Source: Acidimicrobiales bacterium
Lineage (GTDB): Bacteria; Actinomycetota; Acidimicrobiia; Acidimicrobiales; DATDAH01
Reading direction: 5' to 3'
DNA length: 64,000 nucleotides
Assembly (NCBI GenBank): GCA_016794585.1
Contig: JAEUJM010000009.1
Location: 1-64,000 of the forward strand
A program made the translations under genes and the position numbers. A model generated the notes under the pieces. It was not told where the DNA came from. It saw only the letters and a list, made by a program, of their open reading frames with translations, and did no database searches. Positions 48,438-58,797 of this stretch are shown here, in pieces (within the stretch, counting starts at the first letter, position 1; each line of letters starts with the position of its first letter).

Positions 48438-51400
48438 ATGATCCAGTTCCAGGTGCTCGGACCCCTGAAGGCCACCGCCGCAGGGCGTGAGCTCGCCCTC
48501 GGCGGACCTCGTCAGCGCCGGCTGCTGGCCCTGTTCCTCCTGCACCGCAACGAAGTGGTGTCGGTCGACCGGCTGCTCGACGTCGTGTTCGAGGGGCAGC
48601 CGACGCCGGGAGCCGCCACGACGCTGCGCAGCTACGTGGCCCGGTTGCGAAAGGTCGTCGCCGACGTCGAGGGCGCGCCCACCTTCGTCACCCGGGCGCC
48701 CGGCTATGTGATGACGCTCGCCGACGACGCGCTCGACGCGGCCCGGTTCGAGCGGGCGGTGGCGGAGGCCGACGCGCGGGCCGCCCGTGGCGATGTCGCC
48801 GGCGGCGCCGTGGTGCTGCGGCCGGCGCTGGCACTGTGGCAGGGCGACGCCTACGCCGAGTTCGCGGACGAGGACTGGGCCCGGCCCGAGGCGCAGCGCC
48901 TCGGCGAGCGTCGTCTCGTCGCGCATCAGCGACTGATCGAGGCCGAGTTGGCCAGCGGCCGCGCCGCCGAGCTCATCCCCGAGATCGAGGCGCTCATCGA
49001 CGCGCACCCCACCCGTGAGGGCCTGCGCGCGCAGCTGATGCTCGCCTTGTACCGGGCCGGGCGCCAGGCCGACGCCCTCGCCGCCTACCAGGACCTGCGC
49101 GTCGTGCTCCGCGAGGAGCTGGGCCTCGACCCGACCCCGGAGCTGGTCGACCTCGAAGCCAGGATCCTCGCCCACGACCCCACCCTCCGGCTGGCGGCGC
49201 CCGCGGGCCGAGCGGTGCGGGGGTACGTGCTCGGCGACCGCCTGGGAACGGGTCGGGATGGCACCGTCTACGGGGCGCGACTCCAGGGGGTCGACCGCGA
49301 GCTCGCGGTGCGTGTCGTCGAGGCGGACGTCGCGGACCGCCCCGAGTTCGTCCGTGATTTCGAGGCCAACGCCCGGCGCCTCGCCGCGGTCGACCATCCC
49401 GCGATCGTGGCCCTCCAGGACTACTGGCGCGAGCCCGGTGCCGCCTACGTCGTGATGCGCCGGCTCCACGGCGGCACGCTCGAGGACCACCTCCGGGCGG
49501 GCCCGCTGCACGACGCCCTGGTGCAGGAGTTGGCGGACCGGATCGGCGGTGCCCTCGTGGCGGCCGCCGCGGTGGGGTCGGCCCACGGGCGGGTCCGTGC
49601 CGGCAATGTGCTGTTCGACGAGCACGGGGCGCCGTGCCTCACCGACTTCTGGCTCGGGGGTGGCCCGGCGCCGGACCCGAGCGCCGACGGCCGGGACTTC
49701 GCCGCCCTCGTGCAGCGGTGCGTCCCGCCCTCCAGCGCGGCGGCAGCTGCTCTGGCCCCGCTCGTGACGGCCACGGAGACCGTTCCCCTCGTGCTGCTCG
49801 TCGACCGGGTCCGCCAGATCGTGACCGGGGCCGAGCCGACGGAGGGGCGCCACCCGAACCCGTACAAGGGCCTGCGGCCGTTCGACGAGGTCGACGCCGC
49901 GGACTTCTTCGGGCGGGACGGCCTGGTCGAGGAGATCCTCGACCGGCTCCGTGGCGAGGGTCCGAGCGGCCGGCTCGTCCTCGTCGTCGGGGGCTCGGGC
50001 ACCGGCAAGTCGAGCGTGGTGCGCGCCGGCGTCCTGCCCGCGCTGCGGGAGGGTGCCGTGCGCGGATCCTCGACCTGGCTGGTCGCGACGATGCTCCCCG
50101 GTGGCAATCCCACCGCAACCCTTGCCGAGTGCCTCCGCCGGGTCGCCGTCGCCGAGCCCGACGGGTGGGCCGATGACCTGACCGGCGACGTCGAGGCGGT
50201 CGACCGTGCCATCCGCCGGGTGGTTCCCGCCGGCGCCGAGATGCTCCTCGTCGTCGACCAGATGGAGGAGCTGTTCACGTCGTCCGACGAGCGGTCGCAG
50301 CGGGCCTTCCTCGCTGGTCTCCTGCATGCCACCTCGCGGCCCGACGCCCGTCTGCGGGTGGTGGCCACGCTGCGAGCGGACTTCTACGACCGGCCGCTCG
50401 CCGTGCCCGGGTTCGGCGCCGTCGTGCACGCGGCCACCGTGGCCGTGCCCGCCATGGCGGCCGCCGACCTCGAGGCCGCGGTGGTCCGGCCTGCCGAGCG
50501 CGTCGGGCGCCAGGTCGAGCCCGCCCTGGTCGCCGAGCTGGTCCGGGCCGTCGCGGACGAGCCAGGGGCGCTGCCGGCCCTTCAGTTCACCCTCTACGAG
50601 CTCGGCGAGCGTTGCGACGAGGTGCTGACCCTCGCCACCTACCGCGAGCTCGGCGAGCTGGACGGCGCCATCGCACTGCGCGCCGAGGAGCTGTACCGCT
50701 CGCTCGAACCCGACCAGCAGCAGGCGGTGCAGCGCCTCTTCGAGCAGCTCGTCGCGGTGACGCCGGACGAGCCGCCGACCCGTCGGCCCGCGGCCCGGGG
50801 CGAGCTCGTCGCCGTGGGTGACGTCGGTCGTGCGCTCGACGACGTGATCGACCGCTGGACCGCCGCCCGCCTGCTGTCGGTCGACCGCCACCCCCGGTCC
50901 CGGGTCCCGACGGTCGAGCTCGCCCACGAGGCGCTGCTGCGTGAATGGCCGCGGCTGCACGGGTGGATCGAGGCGAGCCGCGAGGACCTGGCGGTGCTCG
51001 GGCACCTGCGTGACGCGGCGACCGGGTGGGACCAGCTCGGACGCGACCCCGGAGCGCTCTACCGGGGTGCCCGCCTCGACCTCGCCCTCGACCTCGTGGA
51101 AGCCGGTGGCCGCGAGCTACCCGCGACCGAGCAGGCGTTCTTGTCCGCCAGCCGTGACCAGCGGGTCCACGAGCAGGCGGAGGCCACCGCGGCCGCCACC
51201 CGTCAGGCCCGGGCCAACCGGCGGCTGCGCATCCAGGTCGTAGCCATCGCCGTGGCCCTGGTCGCCGCCCTGGCGGTCGGGGCCGTGGCCGTCGACCAGC
51301 GGGGGCAGGCTCGCGCCGAACGACGGGTGGCCACAGCGCGTGAGCTGGCGGCCGCGTCGGCGGCCAGCGTCGTCGACGACCCCGAGCGCGCCGTCCTGCT

Positions 51401-53450
51401 CGCGCGGGAGGCCGTCGCCGCGACGGGACCCGAGGAGGAGGATGTCCTGCCCGAAGCCGTGAGCGCGCTGCATCGGGGCGTGGCGGCCTCTCGGATCGAG
51501 CTGAGCGTCGAGGGCATCGGTGGTTCGACGGACCTCAGTCCCGATGGCCGGCTCTTCGCCACGGAGGGCCCGGAGGAGTCGGGCCTCATCGACCTGCGTG
51601 ACGCCGCCACCGGCGAGCCGGTGCGCTCCTTCCCGGGGCACGACGTCGACGTGAACGAGGTGGCCTTCAACCCCGACGGCACGGTGCTGGCCACGACCGG
51701 AGACGACGGGGCCCTGCGCCTCTGGGACCCGGCCACCGGTCGGCGGCTGCACGAGTTCGGGTCGGAGCACGACGCCGAGGTGTGGGGCCCCACGTTCAGC
51801 GGGGACGGCCGACGCGTGGCTGCGTGCTTCGGGCAGGGGTCGGTGCGGGTCTTCGAGGTCGGCCGCGGCGTCGAGGTCGCCGACCTCCCCACGGGGGCCT
51901 GCTTCCACCAGAGCCTCGACCGCGACGGGGGCCGCATCGCCATCGCCGATGGGTCCGCTCCCTCGGCCATCGTCGTCGACGTCGACTCCGCAGCAACCCT
52001 CTTCGCGGTGGGCGAGCCGGGCTACGTGCGAGACGTGGCCTTCAGCCCGGACGGTCGCTGGATCGCGACCACGAACGGCAATGATGCGGTGCACGTGTCG
52101 GTGGCGGGGACGGGCGAGACCCGCTTCACCGTCAACGCCCACACCAGCTGGGTGAACGCGCTCGCCTGGAGCCCCACCGGTGATCGCCTCGCCACGGTGA
52201 GCGAGGACGGCACCGCGGCCATCTCGGCGGTCGACGGGAGCGGGGTCGACACCTACCTGTCGTTGTCGGGCGAGGCGACCGGCAACGGGCTCTACAGCAT
52301 CTCGTTCTCGCCGGAAGGCGACCGGGTCCTCACCGGCGACAGCGGGCTCGAGTCGGTGAAGGTCTGGGACGTCAGCGACGCCGGTGGCGCCGAGTGGGCG
52401 AACTACGGCGACGTGTGGCCCTTCCTCCCGCCGATCTTCCTGCCGGACGGGCGACGCCTCGCGGCAGTCACCGGCGATCGCCAGGGGGTGGTGATCCACG
52501 ACGTCGACGATCCCGACGGCGAACGACGGATCGGTCGCCCGCCCGCACCGGGCTCGCAGATCTCCGGCTACTCGGTGTCGGGCGACGGTGCGCTCGTTGC
52601 CATCGCATGGGACGAGTCACGGGTCCAGATCTGGGATCTCGACACCGGAACACTCCGCACCACGGTGGCGTCCGAAGTCGTCGGTCCCTTCGTGGGCGCG
52701 CTCGCCTGGACGAGCGACGGCCGCCACCTCGCGGTCGCCGGGGGAGACGACGAGGAGGTCTGGGTCTCGGTGGTCGACCGGGCCGGGGCCGAGGTGGCCC
52801 GCCTCCAGGAGGGCCTGGGCGACGCCGTGGAGGGGATCGCCACCCTGTCGTTCGGCGCCGAGGACCGTCTGCTGAGCCAGACCGTCTACGCCGAGCGGGA
52901 CCTGGCCACGGTGATGGGAGTGAGGGTGTGGGACTGGGAGCGGGGCGAGCTGGTCCAGACGGTGCGGACCCCGTCGGTGGTCGCCCGGTTCGACCCCACC
53001 AGCAACCGGGTGGTGGCGCTGCGCATGCTCGAGGGCGACGCCGAGGTGTGGGACTCCCAGACGGGTGAGCGGCTGGCCGCGCTTCCCGCCGCGGCCAAGT
53101 TCACGGAAGCGTCGTTCAGCCCTGACGGCCGTCAGTTGGCGACCGCGGGCGCCGACGGGGTGGTGCGGCTCTGGGACGCGGCCACCGGCGAGCCGGGGGT
53201 GGTGCTCGACGGCCACGACGCGGCCGTGGAGTCCGCTTCGTTCAGCCCCGATGGCCGCCGGCTCGCCTCGGTCGACGACTCCGGCCTGCTGCGCGTCTGG
53301 GCGCTCGACCTCGACGATCTCCTCGAACTCGCCGCCGCCGGCCTCACCCGGGGCCTCCGGGACCACGAGTGCCGGGAGCACCTCCACCTCGAGGCCTGTG
53401 CCGAGACCTCGGCAGTCCGCCCGCCCGCGGAGGAGCCGCCCACTCCCTGA
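48438..53450 (+). CDS. BTAD/pseudokinase/NTPase/WD40 multidomain regulator
   Basis: A 1670-residue protein with, in order: OmpR-like winged helix (1-95) and BTAD helical domain (96-245), as in SARP activators; a kinase-like domain (about 265-460) with glycine loop LGTGRDGTVYGA. In the kinase, the VAIK lysine is replaced (LAVRVVE), the catalytic loop is AHGRVRAGNVLF without HRD, and LTDFWLG stands at DFG, so it is a pseudokinase. Next are an nSTAND-type NTPase (PYKGLRPF at 475; Walker A GGSGTGKSS near 517; VVDQMEELF), a membrane helix (about 931-953) and WD40-type repeats (about 1030-1640). ATG 48438 follows GGAGGGCGGG. It probably couples surface sensing by the propeller to transcription control; the membrane topology places the propeller outside (inference). 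Confidence 0.85.
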   Translation: MIQFQVLGPLKATAAGRELALGGPRQRRLLALFLLHRNEVVSVDRLLDVVFEGQPTPGAATTLRSYVARLRKVVADVEGAPTFVTRAPGYVMTLADDALDAARFERAVAEADARAARGDVAGGAVVLRPALALWQGDAYAEFADEDWARPEAQRLGERRLVAHQRLIEAELASGRAAELIPEIEALIDAHPTREGLRAQLMLALYRAGRQADALAAYQDLRVVLREELGLDPTPELVDLEARILAHDPTLRLAAPAGRAVRGYVLGDRLGTGRDGTVYGARLQGVDRELAVRVVEADVADRPEFVRDFEANARRLAAVDHPAIVALQDYWREPGAAYVVMRRLHGGTLEDHLRAGPLHDALVQELADRIGGALVAAAAVGSAHGRVRAGNVLFDEHGAPCLTDFWLGGGPAPDPSADGRDFAALVQRCVPPSSAAAAALAPLVTATETVPLVLLVDRVRQIVTGAEPTEGRHPNPYKGLRPFDEVDAADFFGRDGLVEEILDRLRGEGPSGRLVLVVGGSGTGKSSVVRAGVLPALREGAVRGSSTWLVATMLPGGNPTATLAECLRRVAVAEPDGWADDLTGDVEAVDRAIRRVVPAGAEMLLVVDQMEELFTSSDERSQRAFLAGLLHATSRPDARLRVVATLRADFYDRPLAVPGFGAVVHAATVAVPAMAAADLEAAVVRPAERVGRQVEPALVAELVRAVADEPGALPALQFTLYELGERCDEVLTLATYRELGELDGAIALRAEELYRSLEPDQQQAVQRLFEQLVAVTPDEPPTRRPAARGELVAVGDVGRALDDVIDRWTAARLLSVDRHPRSRVPTVELAHEALLREWPRLHGWIEASREDLAVLGHLRDAATGWDQLGRDPGALYRGARLDLALDLVEAGGRELPATEQAFLSASRDQRVHEQAEATAAATRQARANRRLRIQVVAIAVALVAALAVGAVAVDQRGQARAERRVATARELAAASAASVVDDPERAVLLAREAVAATGPEEEDVLPEAVSALHRGVAASRIELSVEGIGGSTDLSPDGRLFATEGPEESGLIDLRDAATGEPVRSFPGHDVDVNEVAFNPDGTVLATTGDDGALRLWDPATGRRLHEFGSEHDAEVWGPTFSGDGRRVAACFGQGSVRVFEVGRGVEVADLPTGACFHQSLDRDGGRIAIADGSAPSAIVVDVDSAATLFAVGEPGYVRDVAFSPDGRWIATTNGNDAVHVSVAGTGETRFTVNAHTSWVNALAWSPTGDRLATVSEDGTAAISAVDGSGVDTYLSLSGEATGNGLYSISFSPEGDRVLTGDSGLESVKVWDVSDAGGAEWANYGDVWPFLPPIFLPDGRRLAAVTGDRQGVVIHDVDDPDGERRIGRPPAPGSQISGYSVSGDGALVAIAWDESRVQIWDLDTGTLRTTVASEVVGPFVGALAWTSDGRHLAVAGGDDEEVWVSVVDRAGAEVARLQEGLGDAVEGIATLSFGAEDRLLSQTVYAERDLATVMGVRVWDWERGELVQTVRTPSVVARFDPTSNRVVALRMLEGDAEVWDSQTGERLAALPAAAKFTEASFSPDGRQLATAGADGVVRLWDAATGEPGVVLDGHDAAVESASFSPDGRRLASVDDSGLLRVWALDLDDLLELAAAGLTRGLRDHECREHLHLEACAETSAVRPPAEEPPTP

Positions 53451-53453
53451 CGA

Positions 53454-53921
53454 TCAGTCGTCGGCGCGGACCGTGCGCTCGAGGATGCCGAGGGTGGCCT
53501 TGAGGGCGGACTCGGGGATGATCGGCCAGGCGCCGGTGGCCCGCCAGTCGTCCCCGATGTTGGACCAGTCGTAGATCGAGGTCACGAGGGTGCCGCCGTC
53601 GGCGGGCTCGAGGCGGTAGCCGTAGTAGTGGCCGATGCTCGGGAACCCGGCACCGGACACCTCCCACGAGATGTACTCGTCCTGCTCGTAGCCGGTGATG
53701 GTGACGGTGACGTCGTACTTGCCCATGGGGAAGTCGCCGAGGGCCTCGCGGTCCATGTGGATCACGAAGGTGTCGCCCACCGCCTTCGCGGGCTCGCCCG
53801 TGAAGCTCTGCAACATCCCGGACGCGTCGATGGCGACGTGGCCCTTCGGGTCGCTCACCACCGCGAAGATCGTCGACGGGTCGGCGGGGATGAGGCGTTG
53901 CACCTCGAAGCGTTCGTCCAT
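53454..53921 (-). CDS. SRPBCC-fold (polyketide cyclase-like) protein
   Basis: A 155-residue START/SRPBCC-like protein: [20 protein letters not shown] at the start, [18 protein letters not shown] in the middle, LVTSIYDWS towards the end, and a C-terminal helix. These bind hydrophobic small molecules in a deep cavity. ATG 53921 is chosen over the longer open frame, which covers the SelO promoter. It is convergent with the WD40 gene, only 3 bases apart, and divergent from selO. Confidence 0.85.
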   Translation of the reverse strand: MDERFEVQRLIPADPSTIFAVVSDPKGHVAIDASGMLQSFTGEPAKAVGDTFVIHMDREALGDFPMGKYDVTVTITGYEQDEYISWEVSGAGFPSIGHYYGYRLEPADGGTLVTSIYDWSNIGDDWRATGAWPIIPESALKATLGILERTVRADD

Positions 53922-53995
53922 CCGCCGAGTCTGACAGGGCCGGCCCGCCCGTAGGCTCGAAACCCGACCAGGGGCGCCAGGCGAGAGGGTTGCGC

Positions 53996-55489
53996 GTGAC
54001 CGTGACGACGCTGTTCGAGTTCGACAACAGCTATCGGCGAGACCTGGCCGAGCTGGGCATCGAGTGGAAGGCGGCACCGGCTCCGGAGCCCCGGCTGGTG
54101 GTGCTGAACGACGCACTGGCGGTAGAGCTCGGCGTCGACCCGGCCCTCCTGCGGTCGGACGAGGGCGTGGCCGTGCTGGCCGGCAACGCCGAAGCGGCGG
54201 GGTCCGAGCCCATCGCCATGGCGTACGCCGGCCACCAGTTCGGCGGCTACTCGCCCCGGCTCGGCGACGGTCGGGCGCTCCTGCTGGGTGAGGTCGTCGA
54301 CGCCTCCGGCCAGCGGCGCGACGTGCACCTCAAGGGGTCAGGGCGCACCCCGTTCGCCCGGGGCGGCGACGGCAAGGCCGTGCTGGGGCCGATGCTGCGG
54401 GAGTACCTCTTCGCCGAGGCCATGCACGCCCTCGGCGTGCCGACCACACGGGCCCTCGCCGTGGTCACCACGGGCGAGCAGGTGTTCCGTGACGGCGCCG
54501 AGCCCGGCGCGGTGCTCACCCGGGTGGCGTCCAGCCACCTGCGGGTGGGCACCTTCGAGTACGCGGCCCGCCTCGACGATTCTTCCCTCGTGCGCCGCCT
54601 GGCCGACCACGCCATCGCCCGCCACCACCCCGAGGCCGCGGGCGCCGAGCGGCCCTACCTGGCGTTCTTCGAGGCGGTCCTCGAGGCGCAAGCCGCGCTG
54701 GTGGCGCGATGGATGCTCGTGGGCTTCATCCACGGGGTGATGAACACGGACAACACCACCATCTCGGGCGAGACCATCGACTACGGGCCCTGCGCGTTCA
54801 TGGACCGGTTCGACCCGGCCACGGTGTTCAGCTCGATCGATCACGGCGGTCGCTACGCCTACGCCAACCAGCCGCCCGTGGTGCAGTGGAACCTGGCCCG
54901 TCTGGCCGAGACCCTGCTGCCGCTCATCGACGAGGACCTCCAGGTGGCGTCCGACCTCGCCATGGAGGTGCTCATCTCCTTCCCGGATCGGTACGAGCGG
55001 CACTGGGCGGCGGGCATGGCAGCGAAGCTCGGCCTCGCCGGTCTCGATCCCGACCCGTCGGATGCGGAGCTCTTCGCCGACCTCCTCGCCCTCCTCCACG
55101 AGGGCCGCGTCGACCACACCTCGGCGTTCCGCGCCCTCGCCGACGAGCGGCGCGGCGACGAGGCGCCCGTGCGCCGACTCCTCGCCGAGGCTCCCGCCGG
55201 CGCTGCCCTCGACGCCTGGCTGAGCCGCTGGCGGAGCCGGGTCGCCACCGGTGGCCGGGACCTCCACGCCGTGGCCGACGCCATGGACGCCGTCAACCCC
55301 TGCTACATCCCCCGCAACCACCTCGTGGACCAGGCGCTGGCGGCGGCCACCGCCGGCGACCTTGCGCCCTTCGAGGCCCTGCTGGCCCGGGTCACCGACC
55401 CCTTCGTCGAGCACCCGGGCGCCGAGGCCTACGCCCAGCCCGCCCCCGACGGGTTCACCGAGGGCTTCCAGACCTTCTGCGGAACCTGA
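53996..55489 (+). CDS. selO: Protein adenylyltransferase SelO
   Basis: A 497-residue protein of the SelO (YdiU/UPF0061) pseudokinase family, which transfers AMP to Ser/Thr/Tyr residues of proteins, linked to redox stress. Hallmarks: [54 protein letters not shown], and the active site [16 protein letters not shown] with [11 protein letters not shown]. The C-terminus ends FQTFCGT, keeping one cysteine of the CxxC/CxxU motif. GTG 53996 has GAGAGGG seven bases upstream; TTG 53990 is possible but too near it. Confidence 0.93.
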   Translation: MTVTTLFEFDNSYRRDLAELGIEWKAAPAPEPRLVVLNDALAVELGVDPALLRSDEGVAVLAGNAEAAGSEPIAMAYAGHQFGGYSPRLGDGRALLLGEVVDASGQRRDVHLKGSGRTPFARGGDGKAVLGPMLREYLFAEAMHALGVPTTRALAVVTTGEQVFRDGAEPGAVLTRVASSHLRVGTFEYAARLDDSSLVRRLADHAIARHHPEAAGAERPYLAFFEAVLEAQAALVARWMLVGFIHGVMNTDNTTISGETIDYGPCAFMDRFDPATVFSSIDHGGRYAYANQPPVVQWNLARLAETLLPLIDEDLQVASDLAMEVLISFPDRYERHWAAGMAAKLGLAGLDPDPSDAELFADLLALLHEGRVDHTSAFRALADERRGDEAPVRRLLAEAPAGAALDAWLSRWRSRVATGGRDLHAVADAMDAVNPCYIPRNHLVDQALAAATAGDLAPFEALLARVTDPFVEHPGAEAYAQPAPDGFTEGFQTFCGT

Positions 55490-55560
55490 GCCGGCGGCGA
55501 CGCCGTGCGACCGTAGGCTCGTTCCCCGGACCGCGAGGCAAGAGGGGGTGAGGCGAAGCC

Positions 55561-56148
55561 GTGGACGTCGGGACCGCCATCGCCAGCGCGTTCTCCGCCG
55601 GCATCTCGATGTACGGCGTGCTGGCGCTGCTGGGCATCGCCGGCCGCTTCGACTGGATCGACGGCCCCGCCGTCCTGGAGCGTCCTGCGGTCATCGCCGT
55701 GCTGCTCGTCCTCTTCGTGGTCGAACTGGTCGTCGACAAGGTCGCCTTCCTCGACTCGGCGTGGGATGCGGTGCACACGGTCCTGCGCCCCGCGGCGGGT
55801 GCCGCGATCATGGCCATCGCCCCCGACCAGACGCTGCCCGTCCCGGTGGCGCTGGCCATCGGCGCCGGGCTCGCCCTGACCAGCCACGGGGCCAAGGCCA
55901 CCACCCGCGCGCTGGTCAACACCTCGCCCGAGCCGGTCTCGAACGTCGTGGTGAGCACCGCGGAGGACGGACTGGTCGCGGTGCTGATGGCCCTGGCCAT
56001 CGCCAACCCCGAGGTCGCCGCCGTCCTCACGCTGCTGCTCGTCCTCGGCGCCGTGGGCCTGATGCTGACGGCGCGTCACGTGTTCCGTCGGCTCAAGCGC
56101 CGCTGGCGGGCACGGAAGGCGCCTCCCGAGCCTCCGCCCCGCCGCTGA
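55561..56148 (+). CDS. DUF4126 membrane protein
   Basis: A 195-residue membrane protein: SAFSAGISMYGVLALLGIA, VVELVVDKVAFLDSAWDAVH, AIGAGLALTSHGAKATTRALVN, and SVAEDG-like VVSTAEDGLVAVLMAL match DUF4126. Five or six hydrophobic segments and a basic C-terminal tail are seen. The function is unknown. GTG 55561 follows a GGGGTGAGG stretch. It stands alone between selO and hrpB, all three in the same direction. Confidence 0.82.
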   Translation: MDVGTAIASAFSAGISMYGVLALLGIAGRFDWIDGPAVLERPAVIAVLLVLFVVELVVDKVAFLDSAWDAVHTVLRPAAGAAIMAIAPDQTLPVPVALAIGAGLALTSHGAKATTRALVNTSPEPVSNVVVSTAEDGLVAVLMALAIANPEVAAVLTLLLVLGAVGLMLTARHVFRRLKRRWRARKAPPEPPPRR

Positions 56149-56206
56149 GCGCTCGGTTGCGGGAGTTGCCGCCGACCCTCCCGACCCGGCGGGGGAGACT
56201 GGCGCG

Positions 56207-58699
56207 GTGACCACCCGCGTGCCGCCGACCGGCCTCCCGGTCGAGGGGGTCGTCGATGCGGTTCGTCACGCCCTGGCCGGCCCGGGAGTGGCCGTGCTCC
56301 AGGCCGAGCCCGGCGCCGGCAAGACCACGGTCGTCCCCCTGCGCCTGCTCGACGAGCCCTGGCTCGACGGCGGGCGCATCGTCGTGCTGGAGCCTCGCCG
56401 GCTGGCGGCGCGGGCGGCCGCCCGGCGGATGGCGGACCTGCTGCGCGAGCCGGTGGGGGAGACGGTCGGGTACCGCACACGCGACGAGCGACGGATCGGG
56501 CCCGCGACGCGCATCGAGGTGGTCACCGAGGGCATCCTCACCCGCCGCCTCCAGACCGACCCCTCTCTTCCCGGCACCGCCCTGGTGGTCTTCGACGAGG
56601 TCCACGAGCGCCACCTCCAGACCGACCTCGCGCTCGCCTTCGCCCTCGACGTGCGTGCGGGCCTGCGTCCCGACCTGCGCCTCCTGGCCATGTCCGCCAC
56701 CCTCGAGGCCGGGCGCCTGGCCCGCCTCCTCGGTGGTGAAGACGGGCCCGCGCCGGTGGTCTCCAGTGCGGGCCGGACCTTCCCCGTGGAGGTGCGGTGG
56801 CGTCCCCCCGGGCCGCGGGACCGTCCTCTCGATGCGCTCGCCGCCGTGGTCCGGGAGGCGGTGCGGGACGAGACCGGGGACGTGCTGGTGTTCCTGCCGG
56901 GCGCCGCCGCCATCCGCCAGGTGGCCGGTCGTCTCGGCGATCTGCCCGCCGGGGTCGACGTGCGCCCCCTGCACGGCAGCCTGCCCGTCGACGAGCAGGA
57001 CCGGGCCCTGGCGCCCTCGCCGCCGGGGCGGCGCCGCGTCGTGCTCTCCACCGATATCGCCGAGTCCAGCCTCACCGTCGACGGGGTGCGGGTGGTGGTG
57101 GACGGCGGCCAGGTGCGCCGGCCGCGTTACGACGGGCGCGCCGGGATGAGCCGACTCCACACGGCGGCGTCCTCGCGGGCGTCGGCCGACCAGCGCGCCG
57201 GGCGGGCGGGCCGGCTCGGGCCCGGGGTGGCCTACCGGGTCTGGTCGGAAGGCGAGCACGCCGGGCGCCGGGCTTTCACCCCGCCCGAGATCGCCGGCGC
57301 CGACCTCACCGACCTCGCCCTCGAGCTGGCCATCTGGGGAGCCGGCACCCACCTCGCCTTCCTCGACCCGCCCCCACCCACCGGCCTGACGCAGGCCCGC
57401 TCGCTGCTCACCCGCCTCGACGCCCTCGACCTTGCGGGGCGGCCCACTCCCACCGGCCGGCGCATGGTCGAGCTGCCGCTGCATCCCCGTCTCGCCCACC
57501 TCGTGGTGACCGACCGGACCCGGCTGGCCTGCGTGCTGGCCGCCCTCGTCGAGGAGCGGGACGTCCTGCGCGGCCGCCCCGGCGAGGTCGAGGTCGGCAT
57601 CGACGAGCGCGTGCGCCTGGTCACCGAAGCCGCCCGCACCCACCCCCGGCTCGACGGGGATGCCCGTCGAACGGTCCGGCGGCGGGCCGACGAGTTGGCC
57701 CGGCGGGTCGGCGACGTGGACGACGCCGCGGACCTCGACCTGATCGGGCCGACGCTCTCCCTGGCCTTCCCCGATCGGGTCGCCCAGCGTCGGGGCCCGG
57801 GACGCTTCGTGCTGCGCACCGGCCGGGCGGTGGCCGTCGCTTCCCATGATCCGCTGTCCGACGAGCCCTACCTCGTGGTGGCCGACCTCTCGCCGCCGGG
57901 ACCCGACGGGCCCGACGATCGCATCCGCTTGGCGGCGCGGCTCGACGCGGACGATCTCCGCGAGATGTTCGCCGGGGACATCAGCGACGAGGTGCTCCTG
58001 GCCTGGACCGGGTCCGGCCGCCTCGAGCAGCGGGCCGAGCAGCGCCTGGGCGCGCTGATCCTGGCGTCGAGCGTCGGACGGCCAGACCCGGGCCCCGCGA
58101 CCGTCGCGGCGCTCGTGACCCGGGTCCGCGAGCGGGGCCTCGACCTGCTGGGTTGGAGCCCAGCGGCTCGGCGTCTCCGGGCGCGGTCCGGCTTCGCCCA
58201 CCGCTTCCTCGGCCCGTCCTGGCCGGCGGTGGACGACGAAGCGCTGCTCGACACGCTCGACGAGTGGCTGGCGCCCCTGCTGGGTCGGGCCACCGGGTCG
58301 GAGGACCTGGGGAAGATCGACGTGCTCTCGGTTCTGCGGGGCCGGCTGGGACACCGCCTCCACGAGCTCGACCAGGTGGTGCCGCCGACGGTGACCGTGG
58401 CCAGCGGTCGGTCCGTCGCCGTGGACTACGACACCGACCCGCCGTCGATCGCGGTCCGGGCCCAGGAGCTCTACGGGACCACCGTGCACCCGAGCGTGGC
58501 CGGAGGGCGCGTGCCGCTCACAATCGAGGTGCTCTCGCCGGCCGGTCGGCCGATCCAGGTGACCGCCGACCTCCCCGGCTTCTGGCGGGGCTCGTGGGCG
58601 TCGGTGCGCCGGGACATGATCAGCGCCTACCCGAAGCACGACTGGCCCGCGGACCCCGCCACGGCTGAGGCCACGACGAGGGCCCGGCGGGGGCGCTGA
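56207..58699 (+). CDS. hrpB: ATP-dependent helicase HrpB
   Basis: An 830-residue DEAH-box helicase of the HrpB type. Walker A AEPGAGKTTVVPL (about 33-45), motif Ia EPRRLAARAAARRMA, DEVHERH, SAT in LAMSATLEAGRL, and motif VI DQRAGRAGRLGPG are intact; the C-terminal HrpB-specific domain includes YPKHDWPADPATA near the end. The length equals the family's usual 800-850. The role in bacteria is unclear (RNA helicase). GTG 56207 follows GGGGGAGA by about 10 bases. Confidence 0.92.
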   Translation: MTTRVPPTGLPVEGVVDAVRHALAGPGVAVLQAEPGAGKTTVVPLRLLDEPWLDGGRIVVLEPRRLAARAAARRMADLLREPVGETVGYRTRDERRIGPATRIEVVTEGILTRRLQTDPSLPGTALVVFDEVHERHLQTDLALAFALDVRAGLRPDLRLLAMSATLEAGRLARLLGGEDGPAPVVSSAGRTFPVEVRWRPPGPRDRPLDALAAVVREAVRDETGDVLVFLPGAAAIRQVAGRLGDLPAGVDVRPLHGSLPVDEQDRALAPSPPGRRRVVLSTDIAESSLTVDGVRVVVDGGQVRRPRYDGRAGMSRLHTAASSRASADQRAGRAGRLGPGVAYRVWSEGEHAGRRAFTPPEIAGADLTDLALELAIWGAGTHLAFLDPPPPTGLTQARSLLTRLDALDLAGRPTPTGRRMVELPLHPRLAHLVVTDRTRLACVLAALVEERDVLRGRPGEVEVGIDERVRLVTEAARTHPRLDGDARRTVRRRADELARRVGDVDDAADLDLIGPTLSLAFPDRVAQRRGPGRFVLRTGRAVAVASHDPLSDEPYLVVADLSPPGPDGPDDRIRLAARLDADDLREMFAGDISDEVLLAWTGSGRLEQRAEQRLGALILASSVGRPDPGPATVAALVTRVRERGLDLLGWSPAARRLRARSGFAHRFLGPSWPAVDDEALLDTLDEWLAPLLGRATGSEDLGKIDVLSVLRGRLGHRLHELDQVVPPTVTVASGRSVAVDYDTDPPSIAVRAQELYGTTVHPSVAGGRVPLTIEVLSPAGRPIQVTADLPGFWRGSWASVRRDMISAYPKHDWPADPATAEATTRARRGR

Positions 58700-58797
58700 C
58701 CTGGCGGCGCGCTGATCCGCCGGCGGCGTCACAACCTGACGTGTGTGTTAGCTACTGTGGGCGCGCCGGGGTGGGACGAGTCGAGCGCGAGGCCACG

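Noticed and set aside
49230-49830. Active serine/threonine kinase in the BTAD protein
   Set aside because: The VAIK lysine and HRD motif are missing although the glycine loop and a DFW at DFG remain; called a pseudokinase.
48396-51005. 869-codon minus-strand frame inside the BTAD gene
   Set aside because: The sense strand carries clear BTAD, kinase-like and NTPase motifs; the antisense frame has none.
58731-58760. Promoter CTGACG / TACTGT before the monooxygenase
   Set aside because: The two boxes are only 11 bases apart, too close for a standard promoter; the sequence only loosely resembles the region at 63331.
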